A stretch of DNA of 16,063 bases from Turicibacter sp. UBA7094 (lineage in GTDB: Bacteria; Bacillota_I; Bacilli_A; MOL361; Turicibacteraceae). This document shows, piece by piece, positions 1-7,202 of this stretch. The stretch spans positions 1 to 16,063 of the forward strand of contig DKYS01000084.1 of the NCBI GenBank assembly GCA_002493395.1, given 5' to 3'. The notes under the pieces are model-generated. The model ran no database searches and had not been told where the DNA came from. It saw only the letters and a program-made list of their open reading frames with translations. Positions within the stretch are counted from its first letter, which is position 1; each line of letters begins with the position of its first letter. The position numbers were made by a program, and so were the translations under genes.

Positions 1-41
1 ACACCATTTGACAAAGAGCCATTTTATTCACCCTATTTTGT

Positions 42-79
42 AAAAAAAGAATCTATAGACTAAACCATAGACTCTTTTT
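42..79 (-). terminator. Rho-independent terminator of metG
   Basis: Read on the minus strand just after the metG stop codon, a stem begins with AAAAAGAGTCTAT and is closed by ATAGATTCTTTTT. The two arms enclose a short loop, have one G-U wobble, and run into a tract of seven T. The A-rich 5' arm means the hairpin could also work on the opposite strand. The 41 bases to its left show nothing I can identify. Confidence 0.85.
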
Positions 80-84
80 CTTAT

Positions 85-2052
85 TTATTTAACTAGTGAT
101 CCATTTGGTAATTCATCAATAATAGTTGGTAATGTCAATGATCCATCATTTGAGGCTGCTAAAACCATCCCCTCTGATAATTCACCACGAAGTTTAACTG
201 GTTTTAAATTAGTTACAACTAGTACCTTACGTCCTACTAATTGTTCAGGTTGATAGTGTTCAGCGATCCCAGAAACAATTTGACGCACCTCAGATCCTAA
301 GTCAATTTGAGAAACTAATAAACGATCTGCTTTAGGATGTTGCTTACACTCCTTAATTTGCCCAACCTTAATTTCAACTTTCATAAAATCTTCAATACCA
401 ATTAACGCTTTTTCTTCCACTTCTTTTACCTTCTCTTGCATCTTTGGTTCCTCCGTGCTAGTTTTAACAGACTGTGCCATCTGTTCCTTGATGTATTCCA
501 CTTCTACTTCTACTTCCAAACGAGGGAAAATTGGTTTTCCTTTCGTAACAACCTTTGTTCCCGCTGGCAATGTATTAAATTTTGTTAAGCTATCCCAATT
601 CATCGCCTCTTCACAACAAACGCCTAACTGTTCAAAGATTTGTGGTGTTGTACGCGGCATAAATGGTTCAATCATAATTGCGATTTGACGTAAACTATCC
701 GCTAAATGAGTCATAACAGATGCTAATTTATCCTTATTTGTTTCATCCTTTGCTAATACCCATGGGGCAGTTTCATCTATATACTTATTAGTACGTGAAA
801 CTAATGCCCAAATATCGGATAACACCATACTAAACTGCATTTCTTCAAAATTATCCTCAACTTTTTTTACAGTGGACACAATAAAATCTTCAAGGTTTTG
901 ATCAAACTCTGTGACTTGCCCCTTATATTCTGGAATGAATCCATTAAAATATTTATTAATCATTGATACTGTACGATTTAATAAATTTCCTAGGTCATTT
1001 GCCAGATCAAAGTTTACACGCTCAACAAATGATTCGGGTGAAAAAACACCATCTTGTCCAAATGGTAATTCACGTAATAAGAAATAACGTACGGCATCTA
1101 GACCGTAGCGATCAATCAACATTTCTGGATAAACAACATTCCCTTTAGATTTAGACATTTTCCCGTCCTTCATCATAATAAATCCATGTGCAAAGATTTT
1201 TTTAGGTAATGGTAAATCTAATGCCATTAAAAAGATTGGCCAATAAATGGTATGGAAACGAACGATATCTTTCCCTACTACATGGACATCTGCTGGCCAA
1301 TATTTATTAAATAATTCCTCATTGTCCGAACCGTATCCTAATGAAGTAATATAGTTTGATAAAGCATCCACCCAAACATAAATAACATGCTTTGGATCTC
1401 CCGGTACCTTTACTCCCCAATCAAATGTTGTACGTGAGACAGATAAATCTTGCAATCCTGGTTTAATAAAATTATTTACCATTTCATTTTTACGTGATTC
1501 CGGTAAGATAAACTCTGGATTCGCATTATAATATTCCATTAAACGAGGGGCATATTTTTGCATATTAAAGAAATAAGATTCCTCTTTAACAACCTTCACT
1601 TCACGACCACAATCTGGACACTTTCCATCAACTAATTGCGTCTGAGTAAAATAGGCCTCGCAAGGGGTACAATATAATCCCTCATAATTTCCTTTGTAAA
1701 TATCACCGTTTTCCATAAACTTAGCGAAAATTTTCTCAACGAGTTCCTCATGACGTTTTTCTGTCGTACGAATAAAATCGTCATTTGTAATATCCATCAT
1801 CTTCCATAGCTTTTTCGCAGCATCAGCAATTTCATCCACATAAAGTTGTGGGTCTTTTCCCGCTTCGGCCGCTTTCTCTTGAATTTTTTGACCGTGTTCA
1901 TCCATTCCGGTTAAAAAACGAACATCAAATCCGCGCGCACGCTTATAACGCGCCATTGCATCAGAAGCCACTGTTGTATAGGCTGTTCCAATATGAAATT
2001 TTCCACTTGGATAGTAAATTGGTGTTGTAATATAAAATGTCGGCTTACTCAC
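85..2052 (-). CDS. metG: Methionyl-tRNA synthetase
   Basis: This enzyme charges tRNA-Met and initiator tRNA with methionine in the cytoplasm. The ATP-site HIGH motif appears as HIGT near residue 20, and KMSKS lies near residue 298. Between them is a CTPC...CPDC four-cysteine zinc knuckle (about residues 128-148). The last ~105 residues, from ALIGIEDFMKVEIKVGQI, form the EMAP-II/Trbp111-like tRNA-binding domain that completes the long MetG form. The reading frame is open to a GTG at 2061, but that codon lies inside the ribosome site GAGGTGAAG. The GTG at 2052, six bases downstream of it, is the better start and gives 655 aa, close to B. subtilis MetS. Its own promoter and terminator make it monocistronic here. 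Its position near rsmI agrees with the conserved Bacillota order. Confidence 0.97.
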   Translation of the reverse strand: MSKPTFYITTPIYYPSGKFHIGTAYTTVASDAMARYKRARGFDVRFLTGMDEHGQKIQEKAAEAGKDPQLYVDEIADAAKKLWKMMDITNDDFIRTTEKRHEELVEKIFAKFMENGDIYKGNYEGLYCTPCEAYFTQTQLVDGKCPDCGREVKVVKEESYFFNMQKYAPRLMEYYNANPEFILPESRKNEMVNNFIKPGLQDLSVSRTTFDWGVKVPGDPKHVIYVWVDALSNYITSLGYGSDNEELFNKYWPADVHVVGKDIVRFHTIYWPIFLMALDLPLPKKIFAHGFIMMKDGKMSKSKGNVVYPEMLIDRYGLDAVRYFLLRELPFGQDGVFSPESFVERVNFDLANDLGNLLNRTVSMINKYFNGFIPEYKGQVTEFDQNLEDFIVSTVKKVEDNFEEMQFSMVLSDIWALVSRTNKYIDETAPWVLAKDETNKDKLASVMTHLADSLRQIAIMIEPFMPRTTPQIFEQLGVCCEEAMNWDSLTKFNTLPAGTKVVTKGKPIFPRLEVEVEVEYIKEQMAQSVKTSTEEPKMQEKVKEVEEKALIGIEDFMKVEIKVGQIKECKQHPKADRLLVSQIDLGSEVRQIVSGIAEHYQPEQLVGRKVLVVTNLKPVKLRGELSEGMVLAASNDGSLTLPTIIDELPNGSLVK

Positions 2053-2084
2053 TAACTTCACCTCTTCAAAATTATAATGCCTTT

Positions 2085-2093
2085 ATTATAGCA
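2085..2093 (-). promoter_or_regulatory. Extended -10 promoter of metG
   Basis: The minus strand reads TGCTATAAT about 35 bases before the GTG start, a perfect extended -10 element. No convincing -35 lies 16-18 bases upstream, as is common with the TGn extension. The predicted leader is only about 25 nt. That leaves no room for a T-box or S-box riboswitch, both of which are found upstream of metG in some Bacillota. Confidence 0.6.
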
Positions 2094-2122
2094 TACTTCA
2101 AACACCTTTAGACATTAAAGTG

Positions 2123-2144
2123 AAGGAGAAGTTACATTCTCTTT
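2123..2144. repeat. Inverted repeat upstream of the metG promoter
   Basis: Arms AAGGAGAA and TTCTCTTT surround the 6-base spacer GTTACA. They form an 8-bp stem with a single G-T wobble. The repeat sits about 30 bp upstream of the metG -10, in the divergent interval shared with the winged-helix gene. No T tract follows, so an operator is more likely than a terminator. This is an inference only. Confidence 0.4.
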
Positions 2145-2173
2145 AAAATAAACGATTTTCTCTATCACAAAGA

Positions 2174-2224
2174 CCCCGATTATTCGGCAAATCCCCAATG
2201 ATTTTTGTAAATTATCCGGGGATT
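2174..2224. repeat. Competing inverted repeats in the metG / winged-helix intergenic region
   Basis: AATCCCC at 2190-2196 is an exact inverted repeat of GGGGATT at 2218-2224. CCCCG at 2174-2178 can instead pair with CGGGG at 2217-2221, extended by an imperfect A/T stem. The two left arms therefore compete for the same G-run. It could be an operator or a leader structure for the plus-strand gene at 2333. No function is established. Confidence 0.35.
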
Positions 2225-2332
2225 ATATCTATAACTTCACCTATTCTTTTAAGTATACAGACAGAAATAATATTTTACTACACTTCGACAATTAAGATTT
2301 GATACACTGTTGCTCATCAAGGAGGGACTCAT

Positions 2333-2737
2333 ATGAAAAATGCAAAAGGCCAGCTTACTAAAAGGGATATTACCTTAATCGAATATTGCCTTGCACATTT
2401 ACCAATCAACAGTGAGATTGCTGCCGCTCTTTTTTATCCTAATAAATACATTGCCCAACGTCGACTCAATACCATTCATAATCTTAAACAACTCAAACGT
2501 ACTGAAAGATTGGTCGTCAATCAACCTTATATCTATTACTCGAATAAAAAAGACTTAAAAAACTATCCATTTAGTCAACTTCTTTACGACATTCATTGCG
2601 AAGGTTTTGAAATCGAAAACTATCACTTTGAAAATGATCTATTAACTGCCCACATCCATAAAGAAAACGAATCGTATAAAATCAATGCCACACTGGCTAA
2701 TCTCCCACAAGTTTATAAACGTCTATCACTAAAATAA
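2333..2737 (+). CDS. Small winged-helix protein, replication-relaxation-like
   Basis: This 134-aa protein has no recognised gene name. Residues ~8-60 (LTKRDITLIEYCLAHLPINS, then AAALFYPN and AQRRLNTI) read like the winged-helix N-terminus of the replication-relaxation (Replic_Relax) family: an LTxRD opening, a middle FFP-like turn, and an xRRLxxL recognition-helix region. A basic wing with YIYY follows at about residues 65-72. The C-terminal half (FEIENYHFENDLLTAHIH) is acidic/aromatic and unassigned. A strong AAGGAGGG lies seven bases before the ATG. It is the only plus-strand gene in the window, divergent from metG and convergent with alr. B. subtilis has abrB at this position between rsmI and metS. 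A DNA-binding or regulatory role is inferred from fold resemblance only; no partner replication gene is nearby. Confidence 0.8.
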   Translation: MKNAKGQLTKRDITLIEYCLAHLPINSEIAAALFYPNKYIAQRRLNTIHNLKQLKRTERLVVNQPYIYYSNKKDLKNYPFSQLLYDIHCEGFEIENYHFENDLLTAHIHKENESYKINATLANLPQVYKRLSLK

Positions 2738-2830
2738 GCATAGAAATCGCTAAGAAATTAAAAAGTAGCTATCTTAAACTGACTAAAAATCAATAATCAT
2801 GAGAGCTAGGCGCCCCTTACACAAGAAGAG

Positions 2831-2874
2831 GATACAATAAAAGCAGTCCCAAATGGGACTGCTTTTATTGTATC
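2831..2874. terminator. Perfect 20-bp bidirectional terminator between the plus-strand gene and alr
   Basis: A 20-bp perfect stem (2831-2850 pairing with 2855-2874) encloses an AAAT tetraloop. The GC core GCAGTCCC/GGGACTGC is flanked by AAAA and TTTT, giving the A-stem-T form that can terminate on both strands. TTTTAAATTTTT follows on the plus side. It ends both the plus-strand winged-helix gene and the minus-strand rsmI-alr transcript. Confidence 0.9.
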
Positions 2875-2930
2875 TTTTAAATTTTTAATTCAGGGAAATT
2901 AATATTTTAGCATTTTTTTTAAATGTTTAA

Positions 2931-4061
2931 TTATTCAAAACGCATTTTTTTTACAGCAATAACTTCATCACCTTTTTTATAAACACGAGGAACTCGATCA
3001 CTAATTAGACACAAGATTTCATAACTAATTGTTCCAATTTCTCTTGCCACTCGCTCAACAGGCATTCCCTCACCTATTAATGTTACAATTGTTCCCATCG
3101 GAAATGGTTGGGGTAACCTAATCATCATTTGATCCATACATACACGTCCCACAATTTCACATTCGAATCCATTAACAATAACACGACGTCCCTGGTGTAA
3201 TCTAATCCATCCATCCGCATAACCAATAGGTACAACCCCAATCCACTCGGCTTCAGAAGCCTCATAAGTCGCCCCATAACCTACTTTATCACCTTTTTTT
3301 AATTGCTTTATTTGGACAATATTAGAAAACAGCTTTAGAGCAGGTTTCAACTTAAACTGAATCGGAATAAACTCTTCATCAGGATTAATCCCGTAAAGTC
3401 CTAGACCTAAGCGAATTCCATGATCAAATTCAAACTCTTGTTGTAGTAAAGTAGCAGTATTTTCAAGATGAATATATTTAACGTCGCTTAAATCTAAATC
3501 TTTAATAAGCCGTTTAAAATTCTCCACTTGATAAGATAAATAATCTTTATCACAATCGGCTGTTGACATGTGAGTAAATATTCCCTCAATCTCAACCATA
3601 GGAGCCTTTTGGAGATTTTCAAAACATGTAATAACCTGCTCGATATCCGTTAATCCTAGGCGATGCATTCCACTATCCACCTTTAGATGAACCTTAACTG
3701 TCTCCTTTAATGGCAAAGCCACTAATTGCTCAATCCACATACTATCATGAGCTGTTAATGAAATATTATAACTTGCCGCTAATGGGACATCCTTTAGACG
3801 TGTCATCCCTAGAACTAAAATTGGAACGGTAATGCCTGACTGACGCAAACGTAGTGCCTCATCTAATCCACTGACTGCCAAACAATCAGCCCCAGCCTCT
3901 ATAGCGGTTTTAGACACCTCTACATCACCGTGCCCATACCCATTAGCCTTTACGACTACGAATAGTGACTTGGTTGGATGTAAATCTTTAATTTGCTTCA
4001 CATTATAAGCAATGGCATCAAGATCAATCTCTGCCCATGTATCACGATAAAACTCTTGCAT
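2931..4061 (-). CDS. alr: Alanine racemase
   Basis: This PLP enzyme interconverts L- and D-alanine for peptidoglycan in the cytoplasm. The PLP lysine is K38 in VVVKANGYGHG. The catalytic tyrosine of the second base is Y262 in VGYGATYEA. LKVDSGMHRLG (127-137), the RLGLGLYG phosphate-side segment (about 217-224) and GRVCMDQMM near residue 308 are also family hallmarks. The length of 376 aa is normal for fold-III racemases, and both the barrel and beta domains are present. The ATG at 4061 follows AGGTGA with a short 4-base gap. It starts 27 bases after the rsmI stop, so it is probably co-transcribed with rsmI and ends at the shared hairpin at 2831-2874. Confidence 0.97.
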   Translation of the reverse strand: MQEFYRDTWAEIDLDAIAYNVKQIKDLHPTKSLFVVVKANGYGHGDVEVSKTAIEAGADCLAVSGLDEALRLRQSGITVPILVLGMTRLKDVPLAASYNISLTAHDSMWIEQLVALPLKETVKVHLKVDSGMHRLGLTDIEQVITCFENLQKAPMVEIEGIFTHMSTADCDKDYLSYQVENFKRLIKDLDLSDVKYIHLENTATLLQQEFEFDHGIRLGLGLYGINPDEEFIPIQFKLKPALKLFSNIVQIKQLKKGDKVGYGATYEASEAEWIGVVPIGYADGWIRLHQGRRVIVNGFECEIVGRVCMDQMMIRLPQPFPMGTIVTLIGEGMPVERVAREIGTISYEILCLISDRVPRVYKKGDEVIAVKKMRFE

Positions 4062-4088
4062 ACTCTCACCTATCCCAGAATCATTTTA

Positions 4089-4943
4089 TTAATCAATATG
4101 GTACAAACGATATACCTCGTTTTTAGCGAGTTTTCGTTCTTTTGCAACACGTTTAATACTTTCATTTGTGCTAAAACCCTGTTTCACATAGTAATCCACA
4201 TGTGCAATGATATCAAAATCTTGCCACCAAGCAGCTTCTTCCTTTTTCTCCACCGCTCCTTCAACAATGATAACCATCTCACCCCGTAATTCATCGACAA
4301 CTGCTAGAACTTCCTCTACGGTTCCACGAATAAACTCTTCATACTGTTTGGTAAGTTCTCTAGCTATGACAATACGGCGATTTCCGAGAATCGTTAACAT
4401 CGTTTCTAACGTCTCTTTCACTCGATGCGGAGACTCATAATAAATCGTTGTAAAAGGTTGATATTTTAAATCCTCTAATTCCTTCTTCTTCTTAGATTTT
4501 ATGCGATTTAAAAAACCGTAAAATAAAAATGGTTGTGGAACTAATCCTGAAGCAATTAATGCAGATAAAGCCGCATTAGCCCCTGGTATAGGAACAACAG
4601 CATACCCTGCTTCAATTGCTGCTGCTACAACTTCGTATCCTGGATCCGAAATACACGGTAGTCCGGCATCACTCACTAAAGCAATATTTTTTCCTTCAGC
4701 GAGTAACGTGATAAGATGCTCACCCTTCGACCCTTTATTATGCTCATGGTAACTTGTTAGCGGAGTTGTAATTTCAAAAACATGACATAATTTCTTAGTA
4801 TGTCTTGTATCTTCCGCCGCAATTAAATCTACTGATTTTAAAATCTCTATACATCGCGGGGTCATATCTCCCAAATTTCCAATCGGTGTTGCTACTAAAT
4901 ATAAACAAGCGCCGTCTTGTTTAAAACTTTTTTGAATCTCCAT
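4089..4943 (-). CDS. rsmI: 16S rRNA (cytidine1402-2'-O)-methyltransferase
   Basis: RsmI uses SAM to 2'-O-methylate C1402 in the decoding centre of 16S rRNA. The tetrapyrrole-methylase fold is clear: LYLVATPIGNLGDMTPR near the N-terminus, AAEDTRHTKKL, ALVSDAGLPCISDPGYE, PIPGANAALSALIASGL, and TTIYYESPHR. The final ~45 residues carry the usual small helical RsmI tail (STNESIKRVAKERKLAKNEV). The frame is open to a GTG at 4952, but that codon abuts the ribosome site GGAG with no spacing. The ATG at 4943, nine bases after GGAG, is chosen and gives 284 aa. The gene occupies the yabC position of the Bacillus tmk-metS region. Its likely partner is alr, 27 bp downstream. Confidence 0.96.
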   Translation of the reverse strand: MEIQKSFKQDGACLYLVATPIGNLGDMTPRCIEILKSVDLIAAEDTRHTKKLCHVFEITTPLTSYHEHNKGSKGEHLITLLAEGKNIALVSDAGLPCISDPGYEVVAAAIEAGYAVVPIPGANAALSALIASGLVPQPFLFYGFLNRIKSKKKKELEDLKYQPFTTIYYESPHRVKETLETMLTILGNRRIVIARELTKQYEEFIRGTVEEVLAVVDELRGEMVIIVEGAVEKKEEAAWWQDFDIIAHVDYYVKQGFSTNESIKRVAKERKLAKNEVYRLYHID

Positions 4944-4975
4944 TCTAGTCACTCCATCTATTAATAATACATTCT

Positions 4976-4981
4976 ATTATA
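4976..4981 (-). promoter_or_regulatory. Possible -10 element for rsmI-alr
   Basis: TATAAT on the minus strand lies directly after the stop codon of the PLC-like gene and about 33 bases before the rsmI ATG. There is no recognisable -35 at the right distance, and the preceding bases TAG do not form a TGn extension. rsmI may equally be read through from the upstream genes. Confidence 0.3.
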
Positions 4982-5575
4982 CTAAATTTTACCCCTTTTT
5001 TGGCTATCCGTCACGAGTAATTTATCAAATTGAAAATGAGTAAGAACATATTGCATCAGCGATAAAGAAAGCACCACCATTTCTTCAAAATCCTGTGAGA
5101 CACTTCTTCTTAACGGCAGTTGATTCATAGAGTGGGTTAACTCAGAAACATATTTTTGAATCTCTTTTACACTACTAAATGGAATAATTTTCACCTCTTC
5201 CATTTTCTTGAATTTATTTCGCGCATATTGATGCAATTTAACCTCATACTTTATATGCTGAGCGACCGAATGATTTTGATTCAAATAATCGTTTGCATGA
5301 TAAATGCAAGTATAGTCACAAAAAAAGTGAATAATAACCCCTAAATCTTCAGAAAACTTTTTTATACTCACAGGATGTGTTAGTAAATGGTTAAGCATCG
5401 AAAAAACAAACTCTTCATTATCACGAAAATAATGACTCATTCTTAAATACTTTTGGTGAATATCCGGTTTCACATTTCCGTAAATAAACCTTTCTCTGTG
5501 GATAAAATTTCGATTAATAGGTGATAACTGATCGTATAAAAATTTTCCCATTAATCGATGGGTATTAGCTATCAT
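4982..5575 (-). CDS. Cytoplasmic zinc-dependent phospholipase C-like protein
   Basis: The 197-aa sequence matches the zinc-dependent phospholipase C / S1-P1 fold. The pattern H83-x3-D87-x5-H93-x13-H107-x3-E111 has exactly the spacing of ligands H118, D122, H128, H142 and E146 in Bacillus cereus PC-PLC. H6, D38 (in GNVKPD) and H48 could supply the remaining zinc ligands. Secreted enzymes use the mature N-terminal Trp as a ligand. Here there is no signal peptide and no Trp at the N-terminus, so the protein should stay inside the cell and its third zinc site would differ. AAAGGAG precedes the ATG by eight bases. It starts 15 bp after cls, suggesting a joint role in phospholipid turnover. The substrate is unknown, and phosphodiesters other than lipids remain possible. 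Confidence 0.85.
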   Translation of the reverse strand: MIANTHRLMGKFLYDQLSPINRNFIHRERFIYGNVKPDIHQKYLRMSHYFRDNEEFVFSMLNHLLTHPVSIKKFSEDLGVIIHFFCDYTCIYHANDYLNQNHSVAQHIKYEVKLHQYARNKFKKMEEVKIIPFSSVKEIQKYVSELTHSMNQLPLRRSVSQDFEEMVVLSLSLMQYVLTHFQFDKLLVTDSQKRGKI

Positions 5576-5590
5576 TTACTTTTCTCCTTT

Positions 5591-7111
5591 CTACATAACC
5601 GCTGAAAACAATTGCGCCAATGACTGAAGGGTTCTACTCTTAATTGAACGTTTTTTCCAGTCCTCATAAATAATTTCAGTTGAGCGAGAAAAATCAATAT
5701 TGAAGTCATTCAGTAACGATTGAATTGATGTTGTTCCATATAGCATCACATTAACCTCAAAATTTAAATAAAAACTTCTAATATCTAAATTGGTAGTTCC
5801 AACCGTTGCTATTTGTTCATCCACCACCATCACTTTCGCATGACAGAATACCCCATTATAAGTGAAAATACGCACCCCAACTGCTAATAACGATTCAAAA
5901 TACGATTGAGTTGCATAATAAACAAACTTTTTATCAGGTCGTCCAGGAACGATAATTCTCACATCAATTCCAGACAAAGCGGCATTTTTCAAAGCCATAA
6001 TCACATCAAAATCAGGAATTAAATATGGCGTGATAATATAAATACTTTGATTAGCATCCATTATCATTCGAAAAATAGTCTGTTTAATCGGTGCAATCGT
6101 CGATTCAGGTCCAGAATCAACGATTTGAACTCCCCCATCCTCTTCGCATTTACTAAAATAATAATAACCATCGTTCTTCAAACGTTCACCCGTTGCAAAA
6201 AACCAGTCTCCTGAAAATAAAACAGAAAGATCGTGTACAGCTTCCCCCTCTATTAAAATAGATGTATCCCTCCAAAAACCAAACTTCACCGAACGATGAA
6301 TATATTCATCACCAATATTAATCCCTCCTGTAATCGCCACTTTTCCATCAACCACTAATATTTTACGGTGATTACGATGATTAATCTTATTCGATAAAAA
6401 TGGAATCCAAACTGGGTCAAATTCAGCAAATTTAATTCCCGCTCGCTTCATTAATAAAATTGTTGACTTAGACATTCTCCTTGAAGATCCCATCGCATCA
6501 ATTAAAACCCTAACTTCTACCCCTGCTTGAGCCCGTTCGATTAAGGCTTGTACGACACGCATCCCTATCTCATCGCTATGAAAAATATAATATTCTAAAA
6601 AAATAAAATGTTGTGCATTTTTAATAGCCTCCAATAAAACAGGGAATTTCTGTTCACCATTTGTAAGAATCCTTGTCTTCGATCGAAAGGAAACATCATT
6701 TTGAGATGTCATCTTATTTAACTTAATTAGCCTATTTGCCTCATCACTTAGAACAGTTTGAATATCCGAATGATCAAACTGACAAACTGGCACTAAATAA
6801 TTATCGCCTAACTGTTTCATACGTCGTCGATAACGGTAAGTTTCCCTAAAACCATTTCCTACCATAATATATAAAACTAACCCCAAAACTGGGAATAATG
6901 CAATAACAAATAACCATGGAAGTTTATTTTTAGAATCAGAATAAATAAAAATAATTAACCATATCAGTATTGAAACCACCGAAAGACCAATATAAATTAA
7001 ACTTCCTGTAGCAATAGCCACGCTATCCACAGCAGACGAATAATAAAAACTTAAACAATAAACTGCTACTGTAATAACTGATAAAACTATTAATGCAATT
7101 GACCTTTTCAC
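5591..7111 (-). CDS. cls: Cardiolipin synthase
   Basis: This membrane phospholipase-D-family enzyme condenses two phosphatidylglycerols to cardiolipin and glycerol. The N-terminus holds hydrophobic segments at about 4-24, 32-57 and 64-84, the last in the PLDc_N region. Two HKD catalytic motifs follow: H248-x-K250-x4-D255 (HRKILVVD) and H424-x-K426-x4-D431 (HAKVMVVD). The length of 506 aa fits the ClsA type. The start is the GTG at 7111, six bases after AGGTGA; an ATG overlapping it out of frame would stop at once. It is the first gene of a unit with the PLC-like gene 15 bp downstream. Palindromic CTAT repeats in its leader may regulate it. The symbol could equally be clsA; paralogues are common. 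Confidence 0.95.
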   Translation of the reverse strand: MKRSIALIVLSVITVAVYCLSFYYSSAVDSVAIATGSLIYIGLSVVSILIWLIIFIYSDSKNKLPWLFVIALFPVLGLVLYIMVGNGFRETYRYRRRMKQLGDNYLVPVCQFDHSDIQTVLSDEANRLIKLNKMTSQNDVSFRSKTRILTNGEQKFPVLLEAIKNAQHFIFLEYYIFHSDEIGMRVVQALIERAQAGVEVRVLIDAMGSSRRMSKSTILLMKRAGIKFAEFDPVWIPFLSNKINHRNHRKILVVDGKVAITGGINIGDEYIHRSVKFGFWRDTSILIEGEAVHDLSVLFSGDWFFATGERLKNDGYYYFSKCEEDGGVQIVDSGPESTIAPIKQTIFRMIMDANQSIYIITPYLIPDFDVIMALKNAALSGIDVRIIVPGRPDKKFVYYATQSYFESLLAVGVRIFTYNGVFCHAKVMVVDEQIATVGTTNLDIRSFYLNFEVNVMLYGTTSIQSLLNDFNIDFSRSTEIIYEDWKKRSIKSRTLQSLAQLFSAVM

Positions 7112-7114
7112 ATT

Positions 7115-7156
7115 CTATCACCTATAGATAGTCTATCCATCTATGAATAGTTTATA
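7115..7156 (-). promoter_or_regulatory. Putative promoter and CTAT-palindrome operator of cls
   Basis: A -10-like TATAAA (7156-7151, minus strand) lies 40 bases before the cls GTG. Between them are two 10-bp palindromes of the form CTAT-NN-ATAG, CTATAGATAG (7122-7131) and CTATGAATAG (7141-7150), centred 19 bp apart, with further CTATC half-sites beside them. They would overlap the start of transcription, as a repressor site does. The -35 is poor (a T run), and no regulator can be named. Confidence 0.4.
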
Positions 7157-7171
7157 ACCTTATTTTCCATC

Positions 7172-7202
7172 TAAAAAAGCATCCCTTATTGGGACGCTTC
7201 TT
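7172..7202 (-). terminator. Terminator overlapping the end of trmN6
   Basis: On the minus strand GAAGCGTCCC pairs with GGGATGCTTT around the loop AATAA, with one G-U wobble, and is followed by TTTTTT. The trmN6 stop codon TAA lies inside the loop. The 5' arm of the terminator is therefore coding sequence, and there is no spacer between gene end and terminator. Confidence 0.85.

Noticed and set aside
455..688. Plus-strand open frame of 77 codons inside metG
   Set aside because: It is antisense to a fully conserved metG domain, lacks a ribosome site, and its residue make-up is that of a shadow frame. The same holds for the plus-strand frames at 963, 1848, 3993, 4207, 5156, 13769 and 14955.
2062..2332. 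A T-box or S-box riboswitch in front of metG
   Set aside because: The extended -10 leaves a leader of only about 25 nt, and no T-box sequence or SAM-riboswitch core is seen on the minus strand of the interval.
2801..2839. Possible tiny plus-strand frame before the shared terminator
   Set aside because: It has only about 13 codons, no ribosome site, and runs into the hairpin.
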